Below are positions 22,119 through 33,276 of a stretch of DNA of 64,000 nucleotides, in pieces. Within the stretch, counting starts at the first letter, position 1. The number at the start of each line of letters is the position of its first letter. Below the pieces are notes generated by a model. That model saw only the letters and a program-made list of their open reading frames with translations, did no database searches and was not told the DNA's origin. The stretch is from Daucus carota subsp. sativus (Eukaryota; Streptophyta; Magnoliopsida; Apiales; Apiaceae): the NCBI RefSeq assembly GCF_001625215.2, contig NC_030387.2, positions 40,943,606 through 41,007,605 on the forward strand, given 5' to 3'. Made by a program: the position numbers and the translations under genes.

Positions 22119-22144
22119 ACGGGTGGATCATTCAATCCACCCGT
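22119..22144 (+). promoter_or_regulatory. Perfect LTR stem-loop beside a TATA box
   Basis: ACGGGTGGAT and ATCCACCCGT form a perfect 10-bp stem with a 6-nt loop, 4 nt after TATATAAAA (22106-22114). The same stem is kept in the left LTR at 9596-9621. If the TATA is used, the hairpin would sit at or near the transcript start. It could also act in termination or packaging; its function is unknown. Confidence 0.6.
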
Positions 22145-22275
22145 ATTTTTAATACTTGGTGTTTTTCTGTTTATTGTGTTCTTAGTGTATTGTTCTTGAA
22201 TCTTTTAAATTTGTAAAAGATTGTATTCAACCCCCCCCCTTCTACAATCTTTCTCATAGTTGGTGTAAAATAACA

Positions 22276-22399
22276 ACAATTGGAAATATAACATCTCATT
22301 ATGTCAGCAGCCAAACTGCTTCTTTTATCAGCAATTACAGTATATATTACATTATGTTTAACACAATTGTAAATATAACATCTCATTATGTCAGCAGCC
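22276..22399 (+). repeat. 36-bp direct repeat abutting the LTR
   Basis: The sequence starting ACAATTG and running through ATGTCAGCAGCC occurs at 22276 and again 87 bp further on. The first copy begins at the first base after the LTR. Confidence 0.8.
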
Positions 22400-23301
22400 G
22401 CGCAGCAATCGTCAGCTTAGAGTTTTGACTATGACAAAAGAGTATACCTTCATCTACGATCGAACATTAAACTGCTCAGAAAGAATACCATCATTTTGGC
22501 TCTGTTTTATATGATTTAAGAGTCTATTTTATGTAACTTTTCGCAAGGATTTCAAATATACAATTTGTTTTAAGTTTGTAATCAATAGAGAGTAAATAAA
22601 AAGTACACGAGTGTAGCATAGAGAGTAAATTAAAAGTACGAGCGTACCATCGGTAGAAGTCAAAAATGCGATGGTACCATTGAAAAAAACCACTTCTACG
22701 AGGGTACCATCAAGAATTTCCCTAGATATAATTTAAATTTATATTTACTTGTATTTTAGGTCTTATTATCTTGATGTCTAAATGTACATATATCCTTGCT
22801 ATAATGATATTTATTAAAATGTAAATATAAAAAATATACACTATTTAAAATTTTATTATATAATTAAATTATCATTCACCTAAAATTATTGAAAATTTGA
22901 TAAAAACAAATAAGATTCTTGTCGAATCAGAGTCTTTGTCGTATAGTTAAAAAATCATATATATGATTTTATTAAATTATATATATAATTTTATTAAATC
23001 ACAATAATTAAATATTCTAAAAATCGGCCGATTAACCGAATAATCGATAATAGACGAATTTTTAATACGATTTGGTAAAATTCGATTAAATCGATGATTA
23101 ATTGGTCAAAATTGGATTAATCAGTCAAAAATCAGGTAGAATATTAAAATTTACAAAATTTGTGGAGAAAATTTAAAATTTTAAAAATGATTAGATATAT
23201 ATTATTTATATGTATAATATTAAAATAATTTCAAATAATGATCCTGTTATAATTAATGTATATAAATGCTTAGATATTAATGTATAATAAATACATTGCT
23301 T

Positions 23302-23540
23302 AGACATTAATGTATAATAAATGCGTTAGTATTAAAAGTCAATAATAACCTTTATATATATTAAAATATGTGTATTAAGCGAAGGGTATATTAGTCATAT
23401 CGAATTAATTTACAATGATCAGACATTAATGTCTAATAAAAACATTAGTGTTAAAAGTCAATAATAAACTTTATATATATAAATATTGTATAATGAGCAA
23501 AGGGTAAATTGGTCGTTTTGAATTAAATTACTCATGGTTG
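23302..23540 (+). repeat. Two-copy tandem duplication, about 119-bp period
   Basis: AGACATTAATGT starts at 23302 and again at 23421. Both are followed by similar words (TTAGT.TTAAAAGTCAATAA, then AGGGTA.ATT.GTC.T). The copies are clearly diverged. Confidence 0.6.
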
Positions 23541-23856
23541 CTGTATTATATATATAATAGATTTGTTGAACTGCTATTTGGTGCTAGTCGTTTGGGTGTT
23601 TATTGCAAATCATATAATTTTTAAGCATGCATGCTTGTTTTATCATACTTTAATACGTTCTGTTTCCGAAATTGTCCTAGGTGTTTAAGGTTTTAATCCG
23701 GTATGTTGTCTACATTATGGTAAAGATTCTTCATGCAATGCATAACCAACTGTGGGACTTCATGAAATAATCTGATCCGAACCCGACATGATTTTATAGA
23801 GAAATACGACTTGATAAACCCAAATTCAATCCACAATGACCAGTTCTTTAAGATTT

Positions 23857-25888
23857 AATACCTCAAGGCTCGTAGTGCACCATCTCTATGAACCCGGGGT
23901 GTTTAGGTTGCAATATTCGACCTTAACCAACATACGTGGAATTTATTGGGGAGGTTGAGTATTTGCTCCGATTTATTTGAGTTAAGTTCACAGTGTCAAC
24001 TAAGTAGTAGTTTCAAATTACGTGAGTCCCCAATTTAACAAGGGCATGTCCTTGTAGTTCAATAACAAGGACACAGACAAAATGGGTGTTTAAAGATTTT
24101 GTTTCGTGATAAAGATAATGGGACGGAGGATGCTCTCTCTCTTTCTTTCTCGCGGTGGTCGCCGGCGTTAGTCGCCGGACGATGTTCCGCCCTCCCTTCT
24201 GCCATACCCAAACTCAAGCACTCCACAACACAAGCCAATTACAGTTTTATTCATATTCCCAATTAGAGTCACCGAAATTTCTCGATTAGTATGTCGATTA
24301 CGTGGTTTAATGGCTTCTTAACGTTTTGAGATCATCATCGCCGTCCAGATTCGCCATTACAAGTGAGATGGATAACACCGTTTTTTGGTTTGTGTTTGGG
24401 ATAACAAAGCTACCTAGGATTTAAGCGATTTGCTGCCATTGATGGAACTAATCGGATATGAGCCCATCACCACCGCAACCATTCAGGTCACCACTCTCTC
24501 TTCTTTGTTTGTACGCATGTGTATCTGTATGCATATATCACAACTCAATTCTCAATTGTGTGTTTAATTTCTTTCTTTCACTTTTGTTGCAATTCAAGTT
24601 TCAATTATAGTCAGATCTGATATTGATTCATTCAAGTACTACTATCATGCATGTTTGTTTGATTTTATTTATTAAACTATCGAGATTCTCATCGTGTGGC
24701 TTAATTGTAATGTTTTGGTGATGGTGATTGGTGAGCATGAATCTGGGTGATATGCAATCGTAAGAAATTCTATTTTAACTTTTGATAAAACTGAAATGGA
24801 ATTGCATTATAATGTTTTAATTTTTGTTATCGGCGTAGATCTATGATTAGATAAGTACAGTTTCTACGAGATATCTGTTTCACTCTGGTGTGTCAGCTGT
24901 AAAACTTGAATTTTCTGTTTCTGAAAATACGAGATTGATTTGGGAGATAGTTCATAATTATGTGGATTTGGATGTTGTGAATCATGGTGTAACGGAGGTT
25001 ATCTTAGATGTAATAGTTTTGAATATGTTACGTTTTTGAATTCATAATTATCATGATTGTTTGATATTTAGGCAATAATTTATTCTTAAATTAGATTGGC
25101 TTTAATTACGAGATCTCTTTTATTCTCTATTCATTATCTGTCTCCATTAGTTTTAATTAGAACAGTTACATTTTAAATTGTAATTGTGATTGGATAAATA
25201 TTCTTTATGAATATTTAAATATCTTTAAGTACTATTTATGGGAGTCATTAATCATGACTTTATTGTGCCTTTAATGGCTTTATTGTGCCTTTAATGGGGC
25301 TTTATTGTGCCTTTAATGGCTTTTTATTCCAATTTGGATGCCATTTTTATGGCTTATTTGACATTTTGATGATCATTATATATAATATATTTAATCATGT
25401 TTTAAACTTTATTTTATTCCTCACTTAAATTATTAATTTTTAATGTGTCTAACCAAAGGATTTTCCTTTGGTTAGAAATTAGTTTATATTTCTATATTTT
25501 TTTTTAATTTTTTTTGATATATATACTCTTTTGTTTTGTTTTTATTAGATTTTCTATCATTTTTACATTATATTAAATATATATATATATATGTGTGCGT
25601 GTGTGTGTGATTTACTTGTATACAGATTTATGTTTTGTTTGGTTTGTTTTGTTTTTTTCAGGATAATTTGGAAGCGAGCTGGTTCGTGACTTATGGGTGT
25701 TCTTTTCTCATTCATTTAAGCTTTATTGTCTAAACGTCCGGAGTTGTGCTTGCATGACTTTCGGTTAGATGATAAACTTTCTTGAAAGAAAGATATCCCG
25801 GATGCGGTTTATTGTATTTCGATACAATTCATCTACGTATATGTAGACCTTACAAAAAAAAAAAAAAAAAAAAAATACCTCAAGGCTC
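23857..25888 (+). mobile_element. 2.0-kb poly(A)-tailed retroposon or retrocopy with 15-bp target duplication
   Basis: The 15-bp sequence AATACCTCAAGGCTC occurs at 23857-23871 and 25874-25888. The second copy directly follows a run of about 20 A (25854-25873). A target duplication of this length plus a 3' poly(A) tail is the signature of LINE-machinery retroposition. The 2002-bp insert has no long ORF and no RT or box A/B that I can see. A CT-rich, GC-rich stretch near 24130-24200 looks like a 5' UTR. CAG|GT at 24486/24487 and a T-rich tract ending CAG at 25661 could bound an unspliced intron of about 1.2 kb. It may be a retrocopy of an unspliced host RNA or an unknown non-autonomous retroposon. 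A 20-bp unit (CTTTATTGTGCCTTTAATGG) is repeated three times at 25258-25319. Confidence 0.8.
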
Positions 25889-28800
25889 AAGCTTATATTT
25901 TATTTTTCAAAAATCATATTAAGCAAGTCCGGGGCTTCGACTACGCTAATTGTATTGATAAGGACTCAACATTCTACTTATTTGGAACATTTGTTGCTTT
26001 GAATTTAGTCCAGAGACCTCAAGTTTAAGACAATGCATGCCAAAGACGACACAGAAACTCGACATGGTTATACATTTAACATTATCTTTACAAATTCTTA
26101 GATAGTACAGTATAAGGTAAAAAACACTTGGGGGCTGTTTGGATCATGCGATTCCAACTTGGGGAACGGGAATGAGAGTAAGATTTTGATACAAATATGT
26201 ATCAGAATCTCATTTTCATTCTCATTAACCAGTTTGATTCTCATGATCCAAATTGCACCCTAGCTTCATTCCGTTGGGGTGTGTGTGTTTTGGGAATGCG
26301 GAGAATCTTGCACAAACAAAGTTGATAGGACACCCAACAAACAAAGGTGAAATTATGCACGGTTTTCTGCCTGCGTCGATATATGTCTGTAGCTTGAGTA
26401 TTCTGATCCCCCGTAGCCCGTGTCAAGAATTTGGTCTGTTGCGAAGAAACTCCACTATTCGTAGATTTATGCACCGCTGATGAAAGTGATCCAGAATACC
26501 CAGCTTGAGGCTTCATGAACATCTTGATCAGTTGTTCTGACCATTGGCCTGATAATAAACTCTTTGCTAAGGTACTCAAAATCCGCATTATATTTAATCT
26601 TTTTCACCTAGCAGGTGCTGAGCATGGTCATCACGATGCCATTCCAATTGATAATTTTGAACATTTTACACTGCTGCTTTTGAGATCGACAATCTTATGC
26701 TTTTATTTTTCAGATAAATGTTTTGTATAATGTTCCAGATGATGCGCAAAATGAACATGGTGTGCAAAAGCTCTTTTTCTTCTTCATAATGTTCTTTATT
26801 AAAGTAAAAGCTATTTGATTAACAATCTCAATGTTCTTTATTAATATTCTTTAAATGTACTATTTCAAGTCTTGCAGATTTCACAAATATGAATTTAACC
26901 TCTACGTGAAGCATATACACTTAATATATTGTTATATATTAAATTATATATTAATATGTCATTTGACTACTTTTGTTATTAGTTTAGAGTGTTATTTATG
27001 TGTTGAAGTTCTAAGTGGATCAAAAATATTTGAGATTCACTGAAAGTGCCTAACCTCTTATCAGTCAGGATGTTTCAAAGTTAGCGAGGAAGAAGAGGCT
27101 GGTGTTTTAGTAGTTGGCTGCTGTTGTAAATTTTGTTATATGTCTCTATAATTAATTATATGTGTCAATCATGCGTCTAGGACTCTGTTTCAGGACCGTT
27201 TTCACAGCCAATAGCCGATAGAAAATCTGCTCCATCGGTATCGAAAGAAAATAGAAATTCGAAAGCAGATTAAGGTATTTGTCATAACAATTTTGTGTTT
27301 AACTGTTCATTTATAACAAGGTTGTGTGCTTTATTGTTGTTTAAAATATTTAGTTAAGTGTACAATTACATTTTGACGGGGAACACATTCCAAGGTGATT
27401 TTTTCATTGGACATGGTAATGATTACATGATATAGGTAAAGTTCTGCGCTTCTATTCCTTTATAAATTTGAAAAATAAAAGACATGAATCTTTACGATCT
27501 AACTTTATGTTAGGTAAGGAAAATGTGATCAGGACTTCGTGTATTGATATGTTAGCATATTGTTAGCTACTTGCATATGTATGCACACTTAGTATGAGGC
27601 TGCTTTTTAAAAATTTATGGACCAATTCCATTTACGTATTTGTCAGCTAAAATGTAGTGGTTTATCTTCCCCTAACTTTTGCCTTTTTGGAAAAGAAAAA
27701 GAAAGCAAAATAAATTCTTTAAGACAAAGATTCACCTAAAATTGCAACACGGCCGATAAGAACTTTTCTTTGTTCTTAAAATAATGTTGTATGCTTGGAT
27801 CCTGCAAATTTTTATGTTGACATGAATGACTGGCTTTGTTTTTGGTAGGGATAAGAAAATACCAATGTGGCCAACTTTTAGCTAATGTGTATCTACTATT
27901 CCACCTTTTATGAGCATGAAAATGGTAAAATCATGTTCCATTTATTTTGGTGGAGATATTTGAGATCTCTGAATTGTTTTCATTGCTCTAATTAATTATG
28001 GATACCTTCTAATCCAAGAAAATAGTTCAAATGTGCTCAAAGTTGTCCATGACATAATTAATAATGTCGAGCCATAGTTTGTTGTTTTCTCATATTTTGT
28101 TTAACTCATCTCCAACATGTGTTTAGGTTAGATGTTATGTACTAATACATGTTAGCTGATTGTTGCAGCTATTACACCAGATATTAGTGCCAGATTCTTC
28201 TATCTTAATGAAATCCAACTACGTATATAATTAATGATCTGGTTATTTTATATTGCAGACTTTAATATTATTGCTGAAAGAAGATTAAAGGATACACTCT
28301 TGCAGCAGGAAACCTTGCTTTGCAGGCAAGGTGTGTTCATTTGTATTTATGTATTGTTATTTTTAAATTCTTTGCTCATAAATAGATCCTCCATCTTGCA
28401 GGCAAAGCATTCATTAACAGCTCTTTTGCATGTCTATTATTTTTTGAATTTAACAAACAAACTGCTTTCTCGCAATTGGCTAACTCACAAAATTAAATTC
28501 ACTCTGACTCCGCCTTTCTAATACGTCAAACTTAAAGGCACAAATTAAGAAAAAATTGTGTGGAAAATGCCCTTGGGAACACCCCGAATGCGGTTTACTT
28601 AACATTAAAAATTAAAATAAACTGTTATGTTATATCCTTAATCACTCATAAAGATGATTTCAGAGTAAAAGCTTTAGGTAAAGAGCTGTTAACTTGGTGC
28701 CTTTGAAAGCCAGGTTATTTCTAAATTCCAAAGGTCAGATTTCATTTCGGTTCTAGATTAGATTCTGTTGCACAACATGGTGGCTTCCCTTCTCTATTTT

Positions 28801-30287
28801 TTGAAAATTACAGAGAATTACCAAAATCATATTTTATTATATAATGATTTAACTTTTGTCTGTGACTTGCATGTCTATAGTGTGAGTAGAATAAATATTG
28901 TTATTATTATAATATTATTAATTAAAAAGTCTAATCACATATTGTTCTCAGACATTGTGTTTGAATGTTTCCAGAATGTAACAAGACTGTGCCAAATTCA
29001 AGTTTTCAGACTTCAACACGTGCTGATAATGTTTGCCAACAGCCCTCACACTCCACACAAGGTTCAGGTACAAATAATTAGGCATTTATGAATTACAATA
29101 CTGAGCACCCTATAGCTCTCTCCTGCAATCCCTCCTTTATGTTCAGAGTGCCACGATTGAATAAACATCTCAATGATTAAGGCTATGTTTCATGATGACA
29201 AGAAGGTGAAGTTTCACAATGTCGTGAAGATTTAGTATAGAATGCTAAGGCCTTTAATTATAATGAGAGTATTATAAGACTTGCTGGTGTGTTTGAGCTC
29301 ATATAATTAACAAAGCTGAAATTGATGTAATAAATTGTTGTGTTATTGTTGCCTACTTGCAGGCTGCTAAAAGAGAGAAATCACTTAGGCTTCTGCACAA
29401 AAATAGTTTAATTACTTCATAAGCACAAGCTAATCATCTTGCAGATCTAATTAATTACTTTAAGATCTAATAAATATTATTATTATAATATTATTAATTA
29501 AAAAGTCTAATCAGTCACCATGCGAACCAGCTATAAGAGGACAATTAATTACTAAATCATAGTAACTAAAATAAGATTATTACACTTTCGTCAAAAAAAA
29601 AAAGATTATTACACTTATTACATTTCTAAATAAGGATATTTAGAAATTTTCATTTCTAAATAAGGATATTGGCAATAAGTTCCTCTTCGTGACATTCTTC
29701 ATATTTATTTTTTGTCTTAGGTTCTGCCGTTACACAAGTCACCAGGGCCAAATCCGTGAATCAGACTGATGCATTTAAGCTCCCAACTCAAACACAATGT
29801 AATTGTCATTTTCTGTATTTTTGTGCTTTTCGTCATGCCTTTTTTATTAACAGAACTCAGGTCTAATCTGTGATATATGTCTGACAGCATCAAATTCTAT
29901 GGATTGGCAAAACCCAAATAACATGAAGGATTTGGCTCATATTACCATGTACTGGGAGGTCATACGGATACATGAGCAACTCTGTCCATCCTCCTCCTGT
30001 CAGGCAGAATCTTTCCAGATTTTGAGAGGAAAACAAGGAACAGAACTTCAGGACAGGCAAGCACAATTCTTTTTTATACAGTTAGACAGGCCACTCTTCA
30101 TCGATGATAATGATGGCAATATACACTCATTAGTGCCTTTTTAAGTCAAGGACCATATTCAAAATACATTTTCCTTTTTAGTTTCTGTGTGACATTGCCC
30201 TGAAATTTAGCAATTGGTTTGCTCAGCTGCACAGACATTTATTTAGCTGTAGCAAGATTTTCCCTGGCTCCTTGCATGCATCTACAG
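25889..30287. other. Gene-poor stretch with possible decayed exon fragments
   Basis: Apart from the MITE at 26130-26260 I see no complete gene. Several short open stretches with nearby AG/GT look like degraded exons (around 27190-27270, 28255-28330, 28970-29070, 29730-29800 and 29890-30060), but I do not recognise the protein. A 43-bp AT-rich segment near 28892 recurs near 29467. The patatin fragment begins just after this stretch. Confidence 0.5.
26130..26260. mobile_element. Short MITE-like inverted repeat (131 bp)
   Basis: The left end, GGGGGCTGTTTGGATCATG, pairs imperfectly with the right end, whose reverse complement is GGGTGCAATTTGGATCATG. The centre is also largely self-complementary (GAGAATGAAAATGAGAT-type words). 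I could not settle a clear target duplication, so the family is open (PIF/Harbinger-like is one guess). Confidence 0.55.
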
Positions 30288-30813
30288 AGTCGCAGCTTCA
30301 ATCTCATTGATGAGGGAGTTGCTGCAAACAATCCAGTAATATTACTGTACTTGAGTTCAACTTGGTTATAGTTGTAAAATATATCAAACTGACGCTAAAC
30401 AAAATTTTCTTTGTTGGAACTATATTGCTGCAGACTCAGGTGGCTATAACCCATATTTTCAACCAAATTGTGAAAGGAAACTTTGAAAATGTGGATATCA
30501 AACCAATGGACACTACGATGATTTTAGGTGTATCACTTGGCACTGGTACAGCTAGGTTTGAGGCGAAGTACAATGTCACCATGGTTGCTGAATGGAGTCC
30601 GGTCAATTGGATTTTTGATAAGGGTGCTACCCCTTGATCGATGTTTATAGTGCTTCAAGCACTGACATGGTCGACATTCAAGTTTCATCACTGTTTCAAG
30701 CCCTTGGAGCAGAGAAAAATTATCTGCGTATTCAGGATGATAATCTTACATGGAATACAACATCAGTTAATGTAGCAACCACAACAAATATGGAGGCACA
30801 AGCTGCTAGATAA
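30288..30813 (+). pseudogene. Patatin-like lipid acyl hydrolase, 3' fragment, frameshifted
   Basis: Patatins are plant acyl hydrolases with a Ser-Asp dyad. The first piece (30288-30335) reads FNLIDEGVAANNP, matching the catalytic-Asp region that is normally DGG/DGA; here the motif is DEG. A GT-AG intron (30336-30433, 98 bp) follows, then TQVAITHIFNQIVKG, VSLGTGTA and EWSPVNWIFDKGATP. One base is missing near 30632: the family continues in another frame as PLIDVYSASSTDMVDIQ and NYLRIQDDNL, ending at TAA 30811-30813. The N-terminal half with the GxSxG nucleophile is absent. The fragment is a 5'-truncated pseudogene, possibly carried by a Helitron ending at 32756. Confidence 0.85.
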
Positions 30814-32734
30814 GGTGAACATTAGATGTTTGAAAGCTTTTAATCGTAAATTTTGTATATCATTTGTGATCTAGGATTGATATAATAATAATTATTATAA
30901 ACATAATCACACAACACTTTTAGCACAAACATCGTTTTCTTTTATATTAGAAAAATTATATTATTCCTAAATATTTTTTATTTTTATTATATGTATATGG
31001 AATTTTATAATATTATAATAACATTATATTTATGATTTCTTGATTTGAATTTTTTAGTAATTAGCCGTCCAGTTTCACAAAAATATAATATAAATATAGT
31101 ATAAGTGAATATTATCAATAAACGATACTATAAATAATAGGATATATTTACTCCATATGCTTTTTTTTTGTTATGTCAATTTTTTAACAAAATAAATAAC
31201 TATTTTTTCTTAAAATAAATTCAATACAGTTATAAGTTGATGAGATTATTCTTTGAAGATAAGTTGAGTGATAAATATTATATATTATATCTTTCAATAA
31301 TCTCCGATACTTAATTTGCTTTTTAGTAAAAATTATATTTTTCATATCTAATGGCATTATGAAAATTAATCTATATTTTTTTAATCTGTGAGAAAGTTTG
31401 AATTCTTCTTTTTCTATATTATCTAATATAATATACTCATTTCATAAATTCACTCGATTTTGTTTTACAGTATTTCGCATAAAATTTCTTTTTATGGACC
31501 AATCAATGTACCGGATCACTGCACGCAGACATCTTGGAATTCCCAGTAAATTTAGTATTAGCAAGCATTCGCATGACTTTCTTTAAAGGTGCCTATCTCA
31601 TTTTTGTTTCAAAATAATATTAAATATTCAAATTCCTTAATACTTATGACTTTATATCATAAATTTAACGTCAAGTTGAATCCAATTGAATTCTATTTTT
31701 TTCTTGATTTTTTTTATTGTCTCTGCAACAGGTACAATCCATATAACTAAACTGACTCAGTCAAGGATATTTATCAATCCTGATCATCAAAGTGTTTACT
31801 CGATTAGGCAAAGGTAATATTCAAATAATTCAATTATTACAATTCATTAATATTTAAATATTTAGATTCTTCACTGCTCACGTTATCTTTTCACAGGCTA
31901 CTAGATGAGGGATACCAACATCGAAGTGCTTAGCAATTGACACATGTTGATGTTGTCCGTCACATTGAAGAATAGAAGCCAACACTATATGCATTTACTG
32001 CACAAATGCTTCTGTTCGGAATAAAAAGTTTTCTTCATTTTTTCTGAATAAATGTTTACTCTTTTTTTCCTATTATATTTTCAGACTATTTGCAGTGGTT
32101 GTTAGTTTACTTATTTGTGTTTTTTCAGACCTTATCGAATGATTCGGATTAATGTTTTATTCATAATTCACGGCTTTGTGTTTGGATGAAGTATTCTGTT
32201 TTTGGCTACTTATCAGTTTAAATAACAGTGTTGCACATGCTTGAAAATAAGATGATCCTCTGTGTTGCTGTTAATAAACTAAAGAGACTTCAATGCATTG
32301 GTTCATAGAGTGATTAAGTCTGCAGGTTCTGTGGGAAGCAATGTAATCAGTGTGGATTATTTTGATTTGCGTGATTGAAGATTATCCGAGAAACTGCATA
32401 TATATTAGTCTGGGTTCTTATCTTGAAATGTGCAGGCAGTTGAATAGACTTAGGTTTTGTTCAAGTTTTCGTATTTTGCTCAAGCATAAAACCAGTTGCC
32501 TCTGTGTGCTATCCCGTGTGTGCATGGAATTTGTTTTTTTCCTTCTTGGAATCAAATTAGAAGACGGATGCTCAGAACCAGTGTCAAGCATCTGATTTAA
32601 TGTTTGGTATAAGCACTGAAACACTAGAAGTTGAATATAATAAAATATGATTCAAAGAATAATAATTGTTGTGCACGTGTTACAATTTAACAAAGATTAC
32701 AAATAATTAATTAAAAAATAAAAAATAATCATTA
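30814..32734. other. AT-rich DNA with a possible OB-fold (RPA1-like) exon remnant
   Basis: No intact gene is seen. Around 31731-31815, preceded by AG and followed by GT, an open stretch reads TIHITKLTQSRIFINPDH and continues after an intron near 31898 as LLDEGYQHRSA before a stop. The pattern TK.FIN.D....R.RL resembles plant RPA1-like/DUF223 OB-fold proteins, which are frequent in Helitrons. This is a weak recognition by eye. Confidence 0.3.
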
Positions 32735-32757
32735 CCCGCACGGGCAAGATTTCTAGT
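32735..32757 (+). mobile_element. Candidate Helitron 3' terminus
   Basis: A short GC palindrome (CCCG-CA-CGGG, 32735-32744) is followed 12 nt later by CTAG (32753-32756) and then T. Helitrons end in a small hairpin about 10 nt before CTRR and insert between A and T. I could not fix a 5' TC terminus; a weak candidate is at 31370. Element size is therefore unknown. Confidence 0.5.
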
Positions 32758-32965
32758 TAGTTTAAACACATAAAGGGTGTAGGTTTGTGCGAGACGGGGA
32801 GAGAGAGATTTCGATTAATCAAATTGGTGTAATCAGCGCGTCAATCAAAGGTATAATTTCTCACCAAACCAAATCGCCCCAACGGTTTGATCTTGAATTC
32901 AATTATGATGGCGAGAGTCCGAGTATAAACAGATGGGTCATATTCTCCGGCAATCGCGTGTTAAA

Positions 32966-33179
32966 TTAGGGTTATCTAACACACTGTACGGGGCTGTTGG
33001 ATTTATATTTCAAGGGCTCAGATCTAATTTTGGGTTTTTAATGTATCCGCGGTTATTTACCGCGGAATGGAGTTTTCCTATCCGCGATTTTTATAGCGGA
33101 TATATTAAAATCTCAGATTGGATCTGGGCCTTTGAAATATAGATCTAACGCCCCCGTATACTGTGTTAGATAACCCTTA
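32966..33179. mobile_element. Tourist-like (PIF/Harbinger) MITE, 208 bp, with TTA duplication
   Basis: The terminal inverted repeats start GGGTTATCTAACACA and extend for about 65 nt with few mismatches (32969-33035 against 33110-33176). They are flanked by TTA at 32966-32968 and 33177-33179. GGG-type ends with a 3-bp TTA duplication are typical of PIF/Harbinger MITEs. The centre has a further small hairpin (CCGCGG...CCGCGG). It ends about 100 bp before the start codon at 33277. Confidence 0.85.
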
Positions 33180-33276
33180 TCTAACACGCGGTTGCCCTGA
33201 ACAGATATCAAACAGATATCAATTTCGAACAGAAACCCTAATCCCAACTATTTTGTTTGATGCAGCAGATTTGGCA

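Larger units (their letters stand above)
10451..22275 (+). mobile_element. Ty1-copia SIRE/Maximus-type retrotransposon, right copy, 5' LTR not in window
   Basis: The internal region starts abruptly at GGTTCCCAACA (10451), the sequence that in the left copy lies 2 nt beyond the primer site (TGGTATCAGAGC, then GA). gag and pol follow but are broken. ORF2 is intact, and a polypurine tract and a complete 3' LTR end at 22275, where single-copy-looking DNA begins (ACAAT...). The missing 5' LTR and primer site are expected left of position 1 if the left element inserted into this one. The element would be about 12.8 kb when complete (two LTRs plus about 10.85 kb internal), which is large for copia and typical of SIRE types. 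Confidence 0.92.
21290..22275 (+). repeat. 3' LTR of the right element (986 bp)
   Basis: It starts TGTTAAGAATC and ends GTAAAATAACA, and is near-identical to the LTR at 9466-10450. It includes the CAACTGAT motif cluster (21474-21732), two TATA candidates (TATATAA at 21977-21983 and TATATAAAA at 22106-22114), a perfect stem-loop at 22119-22144 and a C-run near the 3' end. The bases after the LTR (ACAAT) should recur left of the 5' LTR outside the window if they are its target-site duplication. Confidence 0.95.
22276..23856. other. AT-rich intergenic DNA, no gene seen
   Basis: I find no coding exon here. It holds a 36-bp direct repeat next to the LTR (22276-22312 and 22363-22399, differing at one or two bases) and a diverged tandem duplication with a period of about 119 bp (starting at 23302 and 23421). 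A patch around 23025-23130 is rich in AATCG/CGATTA words. Confidence 0.7.

Noticed and set aside
26241-26588. Minus-strand open frame of 115 codons
   Set aside because: Overlaps a MITE end, has no recognisable domain and no supporting signals.
31370-31400. Helitron 5' end (A|TCTATATT)
   Set aside because: AT-rich TC starts are common by chance; no second copy to support the boundary.
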